From positions 42,353,290 through 42,417,289 of the forward strand of contig OY365809.1 of assembly GCA_959347315.1 (NCBI GenBank): a stretch of DNA of 64,000 nt, in the 5' to 3' direction. Shown here one piece after another: positions 41,886-54,100 of this stretch (its first letter is position 1; each line of letters opens with the position of its first letter). The DNA is from Bimastos eiseni (Eukaryota > Annelida > Clitellata > Crassiclitellata > Lumbricidae). Under the pieces are notes generated by a model, which searched no databases, was not told the DNA's origin, and worked only from the letters and a program-made list of their open reading frames with translations. The position numbers were made by a program, and so were the translations under genes.

Positions 41886-42307
41886 CCTATTCAAAGGCCC
41901 ACTAGAAACATTAGTGCAGGTGAATAAGCTGGTCTCCTGACGTGCTTTTATGCGCAAAGATTTACATTTACATAACACTACTTCGCACCACCTTTGAAGA
42001 ATCCACGCGACGCCAATGGTTGGTATACCAAGTGCATAGATAGGGCAGTCGTTTTTGTCATCGGTACATAGCGATTTATGGCTGTAACAATAAAAACAGT
42101 AAATCGCGACCTTAAATTTTGGTGACTACAATCAACAATCGGCACCCTACCTTACCTCCAATACTCTCACCCTCCCTTAACCTTCGAATCTGTACGATTA
42201 TCCCCATGCTTTTCGTCCCTCCATCCTCCCAAAAATCACGTGCTTCGCCAGTAGTTGTGTCAAAGAGGTTCAGTTTTGCCTTCATTATACGTTCTACGAT
42301 GTTCGTG

Positions 42308-42349
<42 letters not shown>

Positions 42350-42689
42350 CCTACAGCTACAAATTTGTCGAAAACTTTGTCAAAATCCAATGAACGGGCT
42401 CTGGCAAGATGCATAAACAAAGCTACTAGATCAATCTTTCGTAACAGTTTCGTCGAACATAAATGTCTGTTCTAAGGTGTCTTCATTAACTTGAGAGTTC
42501 AGACAACTGAATGAATGATGCCGATATGGAGAGCCCAATTTAAAGAGTGGTAGGTTACGAGTGCAAAGTGAAGATAGCGTTTGTTGAGATTTGTTCAGAT
42601 TGTTTTTAAGATTGTTTAGGAAGAATTAGATCGACGAAGGAGTGGCAGAGCAGTGACCAGGGCAGAGGTATCTTTACCAGGGCAAATGA

Positions 42690-42960
42690 GCCAGAACTTC
42701 AAGATATCTACTCAGAGGCGCGTTCTGCGCTGGCCTTAATAATGTTAAATGTTGCAGTGAAGTAAAAACTACAACTATTAGCAAATCTATGCACAGTAAG
42801 CTAAAAAGAGTGATCAGTGGTGGGCCCACGCACAAGCCAACCGACGGACTCCCATTGACAGTTGGCAAGGATGTTAAGAATCTCTGGGCCACGTTGCATT
42901 GATGAGGAGAGCAGAAACTGTCAATGACGATCACAGACACGTGATTCTGAAGGACACACA
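42690..42960 (-). repeat. LINE 3'-UTR copy
   Basis: TTCAAGATATCTACTCAGAG, then CAGTAAGCTAAAAAGAGTGA and AGTGGTGGGCCCACG, closely match the copy at 21,187-21,450 over some 230 bp, which shows that the conserved 3' region of this family extends well beyond the short tail. Confidence 0.7.
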
Positions 42961-45162
42961 GACTGTAATCATCCAGTCAAAAAAATGTAAGACTGCACTA
43001 AACACAACATGTGGTTAATTATTTCTAAGAAATTTGTAGATGTTTTGTTAGTTAGTGTAAGGGAAATCATCAAAATTCAGCTGTATAGCACTAGTATAAC
43101 TGATTGTAAGCAAACGACACAGAAAAATATTTAATAGTTTAATGAATCAAGCATCAATCAATTAAACATTGCATGCAAGACACAACAGTTCAAAGAATTC
43201 AGTTTTTTTATTAAATGTAATCATACATATGGCATTGGTCACAAGCGACACAAGAATTAGCTTTTACCTGCATATGGTAGACCACCACACAGGAGTATTG
43301 CAGGGCTTGGTGGCACATGAGCTCAGAGTAGTACCATTGCAAAAGTTGGGATGCAAAGGGCAGTGATCCAGGGGTACAACAATCCGGTGAAGCTGAATGA
43401 AAATCCAGTAGACAATGACCACCGTCGCTCGGTGTATCACAAAACCAGGATAGCTATCACAAAGTGCCCCAAAACCACACATCATGCTGAGGAATTTTCT
43501 GGGTTCTTCGAATCTCTGGTATAAGAACATAATCAGTCAACTTTTATATGAAACACAATGTAAATAGGATCTCATTCTGACAGACATGATTGTTGGGCGC
43601 ATTGCAGTGCCACGGTGGGTCATCGTTTGGCCAAGTGAATGTGGCTATTTGGGAATGGCCAAAAACAAAGATGAACACTTACACCTGGCATTGCCCAAAA
43701 AACCCAAGGACAGTGCTTTCTTTAAAGTGGTGGAGAACAAGAACAAGTACATGTATCCAACTAAAAGATGACAGTGATGTCAAAATTTCATTTTAATTAT
43801 GGTGCAGGAAGGTCAGTGATGTGATAGTGATCCTCAGACATGGCATGGAAATCAGTTTTAGGTGTTTGGTAACACCATATATTGAACTTTTTAAATCATG
43901 CCCAAATTAAAATTGGCTGTGCAGCATAAATGGATTGATAGCCATAAATCGAAAAATCCACAGAAAATTCAAAATGTAGACCTTGACCTACACTAAACAT
44001 CAAAATGCAAGCACATTGCTTGTCCATATTCATTAGAATTACAATAATTAATACCTGATTATGTTTTCATCTTTAACAAAGGATCTCTTTTCATATTCCA
44101 ATGTTTTAGTAATTTCTTTCTTCACATCTTTTTAAATGTTATCTTCGCATTCTCACACTTTCCATATAGCAATTGACCAATCCTATATCAAAATCTTCAC
44201 ATTTATATATCTTCTCAACATCTTCCAAAATAAACCTTCAATCTTCAGAGGTATGAATTTTAAACTGACATCTATAGCCTGCTTCAAATCTTCAATCTTT
44301 CAAAACATTAATCATCAAAGTTTTCCCTTCTTCAAATCCATAAATCTTCTGCCTTTTCTAAGCAAATTCTTCTTCTTGCTTTGAATCTTCAGAAACACAT
44401 ATCTTCAAACTAAAATAAGATGTTGTGCCTACTTGAAATTACCAAAAGCCATTAATCTTCTTATCATGGACTTCTTACTTCAAATCTTCTGCCTTATTAA
44501 ATCTTCAAAGCCACATATTTATATAACAATATTCTTATGAGGTTATTCTGATCATTTCAAATCTTCTATCTTCAAAATTGGATTTCAAAGCAAGTTGCTC
44601 CAATCTTCTTTTTTCTACAGCAAACCTTAACAAGTCTTTGGCACAACATATTCTAAAGATTCACTTTACATGGGTACTCTTCTTGAACTCAGGTCATAAG
44701 AAAACCTTTCGTATTCTAAACATTGCCATTTTAAAACTTCTTCAACATTTTCTCTTCTTCTTTTAAATTTCTCTTCAACCTTATAAACAACAAAATGAAG
44801 GCAGTTAGCTCAAGATTAGCAAAGTTTTAGTTAAATGAATTTAACTCTTCCACTCAGCATTTTCAAAGTATGCAGACAAGTAGGGCGCTATTTCAAACAA
44901 CAAGCTTGAACACAAATCGGTTATATAAGAGCCACAAAATCCAATATTAGCTCCGTTAGAATAGACTCCACTTTCTACGCTACATAAAAATGAAACTGCA
45001 CAGTTTTGTAGTTACTCAAAAATGAGTTCAACAATACCAAGTGTATGTAGTCTATAGTTCATTAGTCGACACTGCAATATCTAGGCAAATCATCAGATAT
45101 CCCACGTTTCACACTTATGTAAGAAAGTCAACAGCACTGGTCCTCACAACACCAATCCAGGG

Positions 45163-48100
45163 CTAGTAGTACCGACCTAAGGAAAAAAGAAGTCAAAATA
45201 CATTGTCAAGACAAAGTTAAAAAATCAGTGTTAATAGTCAATGCTCACCTAACACAGTTAGGGTCAAATAAGCACTCTAAATAACACATAACAGAATATC
45301 AATGCTGGTCAGAATGTATGTCTAGGCAGATAACAACATCAAAATCTCTCCACATAGCAAGGCTCTGCTGATGCTAAATTTTAAGCATGTTACAATTATT
45401 ATATCAAGCCACCATATTTTTCGACAATAAAGACCACCTCAACCTCTCATCTTCCTGTTATGGTATTGAAATTCACAAGGTTTAACTGACATTTTTATTA
45501 TTAAACAATTGAATCAATAATGCCATAAAGAAGTTTGGAGCAACAGCACCAATAATTCATTAGTGTAGTAGAGTCAAGCAATGCCAAACATTTAAAACCA
45601 TCGTTAATCATCCGAAATTACAGAATAAAATCAGTAAATATATATATATTAATTTATAGACATTAGATAGTTTTCATTACTTACGCGGAGAGTAGGATGG
45701 AGAGCGTGAATACGAGCGAGAATAGCGTTGCTTGCCATACGGCGACTGTGACCGACGTGAATTTCTGTAGCCACTCCTACAAATAGAATCAGATTTCAAC
45801 TGAGAAATAATTTAATTATCATCAACTTTTACCTTCCATGAAACACCATATAAGAAACAAAATATAAACTACACGAGAACCTCCTTACAGAAGCAAATCC
45901 AAGACTGCCTTCGAAAGATGCATTATAATCATGGATTAACCTAAATAGATGATCCACATACAAAAACATGCAATATTAGAATTGAGATAACAATGGAGAC
46001 AAGCTATAGAGATAGTCAGGGATAAACTGAGTTTGAATTTCCTGCAGAGCTCAAGTTTTACGAGCCAAATTGTGCCGAGTCTGAGTTTCGAGTATTTAAA
46101 CAATTTTTTGGCTTTGCCTTAGTTTACTCTAAGAAATAGTAAAATCATTTGTGTTATTAGTTAGGTCGACTGTCATTTGTAAATTAAAAAAATCGTATAT
46201 TCGTTTTCGAAACAGAAAATCGAAAAGATTATAACTTGGACCCACTGATTGTCCGAGTCTGAACACACGCCCAGTACTACAAAACCTGGCCAAGCAGAAT
46301 TTCAGTTCATCCCAACAGAAGGTCTGGTCAAACGGACAAATTACAACGAAAGGGAAAGTGCTGTCCTGCACACACATCAAACAAACATGACCATGATAAG
46401 TGCATAACTATGAGCAAGAAAATAGCTGCAGACAAAAAATAAACACAATTCAGACGTAGGTGTCATTGAGTGATACATACGTGGATGGTCTGCCCAAATA
46501 AACGCCAGGCGTTGGCGTGTGGGCACGCTCAGTGATGGAGTAGTCCACACGAATTCTCCTGCCGTCAATCTCGGTTCCCGGCCCCATTTCTTTTGCCTGG
46601 AATTAGAAGCACAGAAATTAACTCAACAGTACACACAGATCGCATCAAAGTAGATATGGCAAACTAAGAAAGATTTACTCATTACTGACATGACAGTCAA
46701 CCTTTGCTATGTGACGTGGCAATTGATCACTGAATCGAATACTTGCCTTGTGAAACCTCAAGCCTTCTCTAAGAAAATTATAGCATAGGAAATAGAGCCA
46801 GTTTTCAATGACTAATCACTTGATAGCACTGGTACTTAATAACTACAACAACAATAATAATAGTCCGAGTGCTGGGACTGAAGGAACATGCAATTAGCAA
46901 TAAAGCACGGAATCCTTAGCAAATATACGGGCCAACAGAAGGGCATCCAACACTTTGAAGTCCGACAAATGTCATAAAATTCTGTTTATAGCAGCCACAC
47001 TCAGAGTTGCCTTAAAGGCTGTTTACCTTATTAAATTATCACCCAGAACATTTGATTCATCAATCTGGATATCCTAACAGCAGAGCACATCCTATAGTCA
47101 TTACAGCATCTTCTGTTTGACATTTGAAGCAACCACTGTTACAAAATATTATTACCATCCGTTGTGGCCACCACTGATATTGAATAGATAACGATCTAGC
47201 ATGGTGAAGATAGATCATAATAAAAATTGCTGCAAACATCTCAGCTATTTTCAGCCATTGAGCAATATACCTCAACGGCATCTTCGATGTGTTTATAATA
47301 GATGAAAGCAAATCCTCGTGAACATCCTGTTTGATGATCGTAGACGATCTGTAGCTCATCGATCGGTCCGAAGCGCTCAAAGACATCTCGTAGGTCACGT
47401 TCCTGCGTGTGCAAGCTCAGACCAAACACTCCCAGACAACGACTTGCTCCAGGATGTTCCTACAATTGAAATATGCATGCATGTATGTATCAAGACAATT
47501 TATATAGCGCATTTTAACAATCTAATGACGAGAGTGAATTAAAATCGACTGTGAAACCAATGCAGCTTGTTGTCAGAGTGTTAAGTACCTTACAGAGAAG
47601 CACAGCAGTTACAACAATTTAATAAATTCATGTATTTATTGAAAGTTTAACGTTCACTTTATTTTCAACCAAAATTCCTAACAATTATGAAAATTGCCAA
47701 ACAACAATCAACAGAATGAGATTTTTAAATATATATTCTATACTAGCTACTTGGACTTAGTACTACTCTCTCGTAATACTCGGCAGGAAACTGGCACCAA
47801 AGACACAATAAATTGTCCAAGATAAGAGTCAACTACAAATCAATGTGCGGAAGCAATTAAATCATTATCAATTTGAAAAAAGAACAAAAACATCTCTTAC
47901 ACATCTTGATAAATTGCCTCTGAGAATCAGCTCCTCCTCCAAATTCAACAAAAAACATTTTCAATGCTAAGCATTACCCAGCTAGAAAACTTAAAGCGCC
48001 TTACCCTATCACCAAGGTGGCGGCGCCTGTGTGACATTGGCGATCGGCTACGGCCCCTGTGGGAACCATAACGATCCTCTCTGTCGCTAGAAAATCAAAC

Positions 48101-51100
48101 AAACACGCATCAGTAAAACGTAACACGCAAAGAACAGTAAACCCGTTTACGCATCCGTATCTGTTAAATTTGGCGCTGAGATTCATGGGTCTATGTCTAA
48201 ATTCTTTGTCAATCAGCGGAAGGAAATAATTTATAGCCTTGATTAGAAATTGTCCCATGTTAAAATTACTGCCTTCAGATCAGCAGTTTGGCTTAAGTAT
48301 ATCTATGAGATTTAATATTGAAAATATAATTGTAAGAAATGACAGAACACCTTACCTAAGGGGCCGTCCACATATTACGTATGCAACGAGGAGAGGTTTC
48401 GAATTTCGGGGATTTTGTGTACGTGTGCATATGGTCGGGAGGAGGGGTCCCGAAAATATGCAAGTACGCAAATATAATTGTCTAATCATGATGTACACAA
48501 TACGGAATATTAAAATAGGAACTGTAAACCCAATCACAGACTATTCTTGCTTAATCAATTTTATGTAGCATTAAATCTTTAAAATGCAAGTATTGTTAGT
48601 GTTTTATTTCTACATAAAAGTTAACAAATTTAATCTGTTAAATATGACGGTAAAACCAATGTCTTATGGATGTCTTTAGCTATTTAACCTTTGCAATGGG
48701 GTGGGATAGAGCTCAAATGTACCTACCATGGGGGAGGGTTTCCACATAATGTATGTGGTGTAAAAGGGGGAGGGGGCCCGAAAATCCGATTTTTGGCATA
48801 CAAAATATATGGATGGGCCCTTACTGCAAAAATATACAAAAGCATAAAACAATTTCTTATCAGAGCTAAATCACAATTTCACAGCAACGTTAGCAAATCA
48901 TGATCATCTTTAGACAGATAATCTTAACCATCTCACAGACATCCTGTGCTTACTATGTTGAATATCGCCTTCTGCCATTGCTTCGTGATCGAGAGCGAGA
49001 ATAGCCACGGCTGTAGCTCCGGGATCTAATAAACATTACCAGTAAACCTTGATGAGGATCAAGCAACCCTATCTCAGAAGAAGAGCAGCCTATTAAGCCA
49101 GTGGCGGCCACTGGCGTTCGATGCTAGCGACTCCATTTACTCACCCTCTGCATCTGAAGATGGGTGGCCAATCCTCTCCTTGAAAGTCCCATCTTCCCAC
49201 CGACAGTGACCTCAATATAGCCAAAGGTGCAGAAGAAGCTGCAGATATTTTGAACTAGATTTCTACCCAGGCAGGGATCTATCTCCAACTTTATCGACTG
49301 ACAGCCCAGAACGCCATTCAGACCCCATGAATGGATAAAATATTATGGGAACCATAAAAGTAATGAGGTCTAACTTAGCCACTCAATCTCAATGCCTATA
49401 TTACTTAAGATTTTAAGTATTTTCATTCAAAGCAACTAAGAACAGTGTTGCAGCAAAACAGTTGAACTCCATCTAAACCACCTGTTTTCAAAAGCACAAG
49501 TGAAACATTCCAACAGCCATCTTAATGATTCCATAAACTACCTATGAAAGGTATCCATGGTTCTAAGGTGTTGGTGACATCACTTTCCTTGCCTCTGCTA
49601 CAGAGGCAGGTGGCAAGTCCTTCCTCACCACCTCACCTTGGCAAGACCCTTTCCTCACCACCTTACCTTGGCAAGACCCATTCCTCACCACCCAACCCTA
49701 CCTTGGCAAGATCTTTCCTCACCTTGGCAAGACCCTTTCCTCACCACCTTACCTTGCCAATAACAGTGTAAGTTTGGTGCACTGATCAAGACTGAAACTG
49801 TAAGGGAAGGTCTGCGACCGTCCACCTACAATACGTCTGAAGTCATTTTCCAATGTCTGACACTAGAAAAGCAATCGTGAATTGGACTTGAATCAATTCA
49901 CAGCTGAGCTGTGAATTCTGTCATTGACACAATTCAGATTAAAACCATCACAGCATTCCTTTCACATGGCCTCTGAGAAGAGAAATCCCTAGGGTTAAAC
50001 TGTGAATGTGCATACCTTGACCTGGAGTATCTTCTGCCGCGGCTATGCGACCTCGTTCGCCTACGACGGCTTCTGGATCTGGAAACATCAGACGTCTTAG
50101 AATATACTTTCACTGGAAATGACTACTCGTTAGAATGCTCCTTTGAAGCCACGACAAGTACAGCATGACAAGGCTGTGGCTTAATGAAGTAATATCTTAT
50201 GGATGAAATAATTTTTTGATTAATGAACTGGTTAAAGATGGGAAAATAACCAATTAGATTCAAATTGTATAGCTCATCACGATTAGATAAACAGTAAATT
50301 TTTATTCTTATTGATCAGCTAAAAAATGCTGAGAAGGCACACACAAGCTACATAACCCATTCTACATGTCCTAAATGGACTGTGGAGAATGTGGTACATT
50401 TCTAAATTAATAATCGCACAGATGGTGCTGCAACACAAACTACTGTAACACTGTACAACATCATTCCTCATATGTCGAATCAATACAACAATATTCACTT
50501 TATTTTGTAAAACTCATGCACTTAATAAGACATTTCCCTCTAGTTGATTAAAATGGTCACCTTACCTAGTACGAGACCGGTAAGATCTGTCTCTTGATCC
50601 GCGTTTGGAAAGAGAACGGGAGGCAGAACGGCTATCCTGTAAGAATACACACAGAAGGCAATAGTTACCATGTGTCGGGAGTAAAACGATATCCCTGTAA
50701 ATAATATGGTCGATTTTAACTCCAACAGAATAGTGTTACAACCAACCAGCAACCTCCCATAATTCACTGAAGTAAGCAAATCATTCATGAACGACCTCTA
50801 TTTACCCGTTTAAGTAGATCATTGGTTAATATAATAGAACATGGTAATAGATGATATTAATTGCCATTTTGGAATACGTGGGGTTGTTTTACGTCAAGTG
50901 CAGTGATCCGTATGAACACCCAAGAATTCTGTATATATGTTTACGAAAATGGTAAACGCCAGTCTTTGGGAGCACAGGTAAAATGCTGATCTGCTGATCA
51001 GGGTTGGGTAAAATGCTGATCAGAAAAATGCTGATTGGCCATGCTGATTGATGGGTAAAATGCTGATTTGATGATTGCTGATTGTCATTAATATATAAAC

Positions 51101-54100
51101 TTATATTAACACAGATCTCAAAAGTAGTTTCTTTCTGTTGGCTTTACTAACACTCACTGAGCATTCAATAAATACAGAAATTTATGAGCAATTTTTATTT
51201 GCACATATCACAAATGTTTCTTTTTGTTAGAATAGCAACACAAACATAATGTGAAGTCGTGTCATGACAAATGGTTGGCGTACTGATGGTTCACCAAAAA
51301 ATAGTTAACGACAAATGGTTCATGTTATTTGGTAAAATTGAAATCGCATGTTATTGATGAAAAGAATTCTTGCCTCTGCAATTCGTTATTTTTTATATAA
51401 AATTCGCATTGTTAGGTAAGGATTAGAATTCCTTTCTTTGATGAAACTTCTATTTTAGGACAAATTATTTGCATCAATCGAACTTCCATAGCATTCTTTT
51501 CATCAATCCAACTTCTGCTTTTACTGAATACACGGTGATTCATTAAAAAACGTACCCCTAGATATTTAATTGTAACTCCGTCAAATATCGGTTTATGTCA
51601 AAAAAATTTTAAGTGAACATAGAGGAATCAGTTCTGAATAGGAAGAAAGTTACAGTTTATGTTCAAATTGACCCCTTCGGGCAGTAACACACGCGCGAAG
51701 ACGCCTACGCCACTGCCTGACTGACTCATCAATGATGCGCTGATCCATTTCATCCCATACCTCCACAATTCGGTGACGCAACTCGTCGACATCATGTATT
51801 CGATTTCTGTAGACTTTTTCCTGCATGACGCTCCATATCTTATAGTCCACTGGATTCAAATCAGGGCTATTAGGTGGCCAGTAATTAGGCGGGATGAAAT
51901 CAGGTGTTTCAGTTTCGAGTAACGCAACGGTCTCCCGAGCTCTGTGCGCAGGAGCGCTATCCTGCTGGAAGATGAAATACTCCGTTATCTCACGAATGTC
52001 AGGCAAGAGACCCTGCATTAGTAGAACATCTCTGTAATATTGTCCATTAATCTTAACACCTGGTTCGATGAAATGGATGTTCGTACGACCGAGTGCAGAT
52101 ACCCCGACAGATACCATAAGGGACTTGCTGAAAGTTGGTCGAGTCCGCAAAAGACGATTTGCTGGAACGTCTCTCTTCCTTGTACCGGCTGAGACGTAAA
52201 TACGATCATTCTGACTGTTACTGGGTGCTGCCACAGTAAAAAATTTCTCATCAGTAAACCAAATGAAATTCACTAAGCTTGCAGGATACAACCTCAGTAG
52301 CTGACGGGAACGTGTCAATCTTGCTTGCTTGTTGGCTGCTGTGAGTTCTTGAGCGTGTCGTTTCTTTAAACATCGCAAATGTAAATCATTCTTGACAATT
52401 CTCCAAACTGATGTCTGACTGATTCCTATTTCTCGAGCAATTTGTCTCTGTGTGCGATGCGTTTGCGGCATATCTTCCTGGCTGAGCACCAGCGATTCAA
52501 CCTTTTCAGCATTGTCGGTTGTTGCTGCCGTACGCGGGCGGCCGCTGCCTGGTCGACGATGGAAAGACCCAGTTTTGTCGATCTTTGAAAGTAACGCATT
52601 TAATCCACCAAGAGTCCACTCTTTATCAGGAAATTTCTTTAGAAAACGTTTTGCACTGTACTTTTTATTCTTTCGTAAGAATGTAACAAATTGTTTATCC
52701 TCTTCGGTAAACACCATTTTTTCGCGATATTTTCGTGACGTCATTAGTTTCGTCAATCGCGTTACGTCATTTTAGCTTGGTGTGTCAAATGATTTATGTA
52801 GCACTTGAATAGAATATCAAGCATCATTATTCTGAAATTTCATTAAAATTAATGGTCATTTACCTGAGTTATGCTAACCTATGTAAGGTACGTTTTTTAA
52901 TGAATCACCGTGTATAATGGCCAAATAATAATGTTTTGACTGATTTATTGATGTCAACTATTTGGCAATGAATCATTTGTCATGGAACCATCATGAATAT
53001 GTATCACACTGGATCCAATGATTTTAACGAAATTCTGATATAGTTGGTTGGCACTGGAGAAATATACTTGTGAGATAGTGGGCACTGGTAAGCTTACTTA
53101 TAGCACCTAGGACTCCAACTTACGCATAATATTTTGACCTTTTAGTATGTTGCCAAAATACTACTGGCACATGATTGACACAAAGGAGTAAGTATGTCTA
53201 AAAACGACGCTAGACCCTCAAAATGTCTAAACTGACCCTAAACGACGCTTAACCTTAAACTAACCGACCCTCACGACGCATAATTATAAGAAATTATAGG
53301 TTTTTAAAGTGCACATGCGCCAAAGATTGCGCAGAGGTATCCACACTGTCCATACAAGCCACGCCCAAAATATTATGTGTGAGTTGGAGTCCTAAGTACT
53401 ATAAGTAAGCCACTATTGAAACTGGTGATAGTGGCAGTGGTGATCACAGGGTGGATGAAATGCCAGTATGTTATCAATATGCTGACCAATGCTTCATAAA
53501 CACTGACAGAATGTTAATTTAAACAAATATCTGATTAACTGTGATTAATGTAATTTGCATGTTGATTGATGTTTCATAAATGCTGTCTGTTTAGTAATTT
53601 TTAAAAATCAGCCTTTTACCCTTTGCCTTACTGATTGGCTGTTTGGAAAAATGTGGATCAATCAGCATCATATCTACTGACAATCAGCATTAGGGCATAA
53701 CCGAGTAGACGATTTCCACCGAGTACCGAATCCGAGTATTTGGATGAACTATTTGCCCGATCCGGGTACGAACCGAATAGTAGCGGTAAATCGGGCAAGC
53801 GACTCAGTGAGTGCTATCTGTAGGCAAAGCATAACCTGCCATGTGCACAGCAATGGAGAACTATCTGTAGTCAATGCAGTCTATAGCAATATCCTTCATA
53901 TAGCCTATCGTTGCACTCTAGGCTATAACATAATATTTATTATATAATAACTTTATTTGTGAAAAAAATTTAAAACCTTGTTATAAAATTTGAAATGATA
54001 ATTCATCAACAATGTCTTTACTCTCTAATGTTTACTGGAAAGTGGGTGGAGCCAATTCACACGGGAAAATTACTGATTTGGTTGCCACTTGCACTTGGGG

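Larger units (their letters stand above)
39428..45162. other. Gap between ZAK 5' end and tra2 3' end
   Basis: The near side must hold the ZAK promoter and 5' UTR and the far side the tra2 3' UTR, but neither boundary is visible. Contents: a possible LTR-like stretch at 39,837-40,793, a LINE remnant at 41,640-41,885, a TA run at 42,310-42,348, a LINE 3'-UTR copy at 42,690-42,960 and a TC/AT-rich low-complexity tract at 44,080-44,770 with repeated AAATCTTC. Short frames at 43,169-43,796 match nothing I know. Confidence 0.6.

Noticed and set aside
43586..43796. Overlapping frames of 61 and 68 codons
   Set aside because: Two frames are open over the same stretch and neither resembles a known protein.
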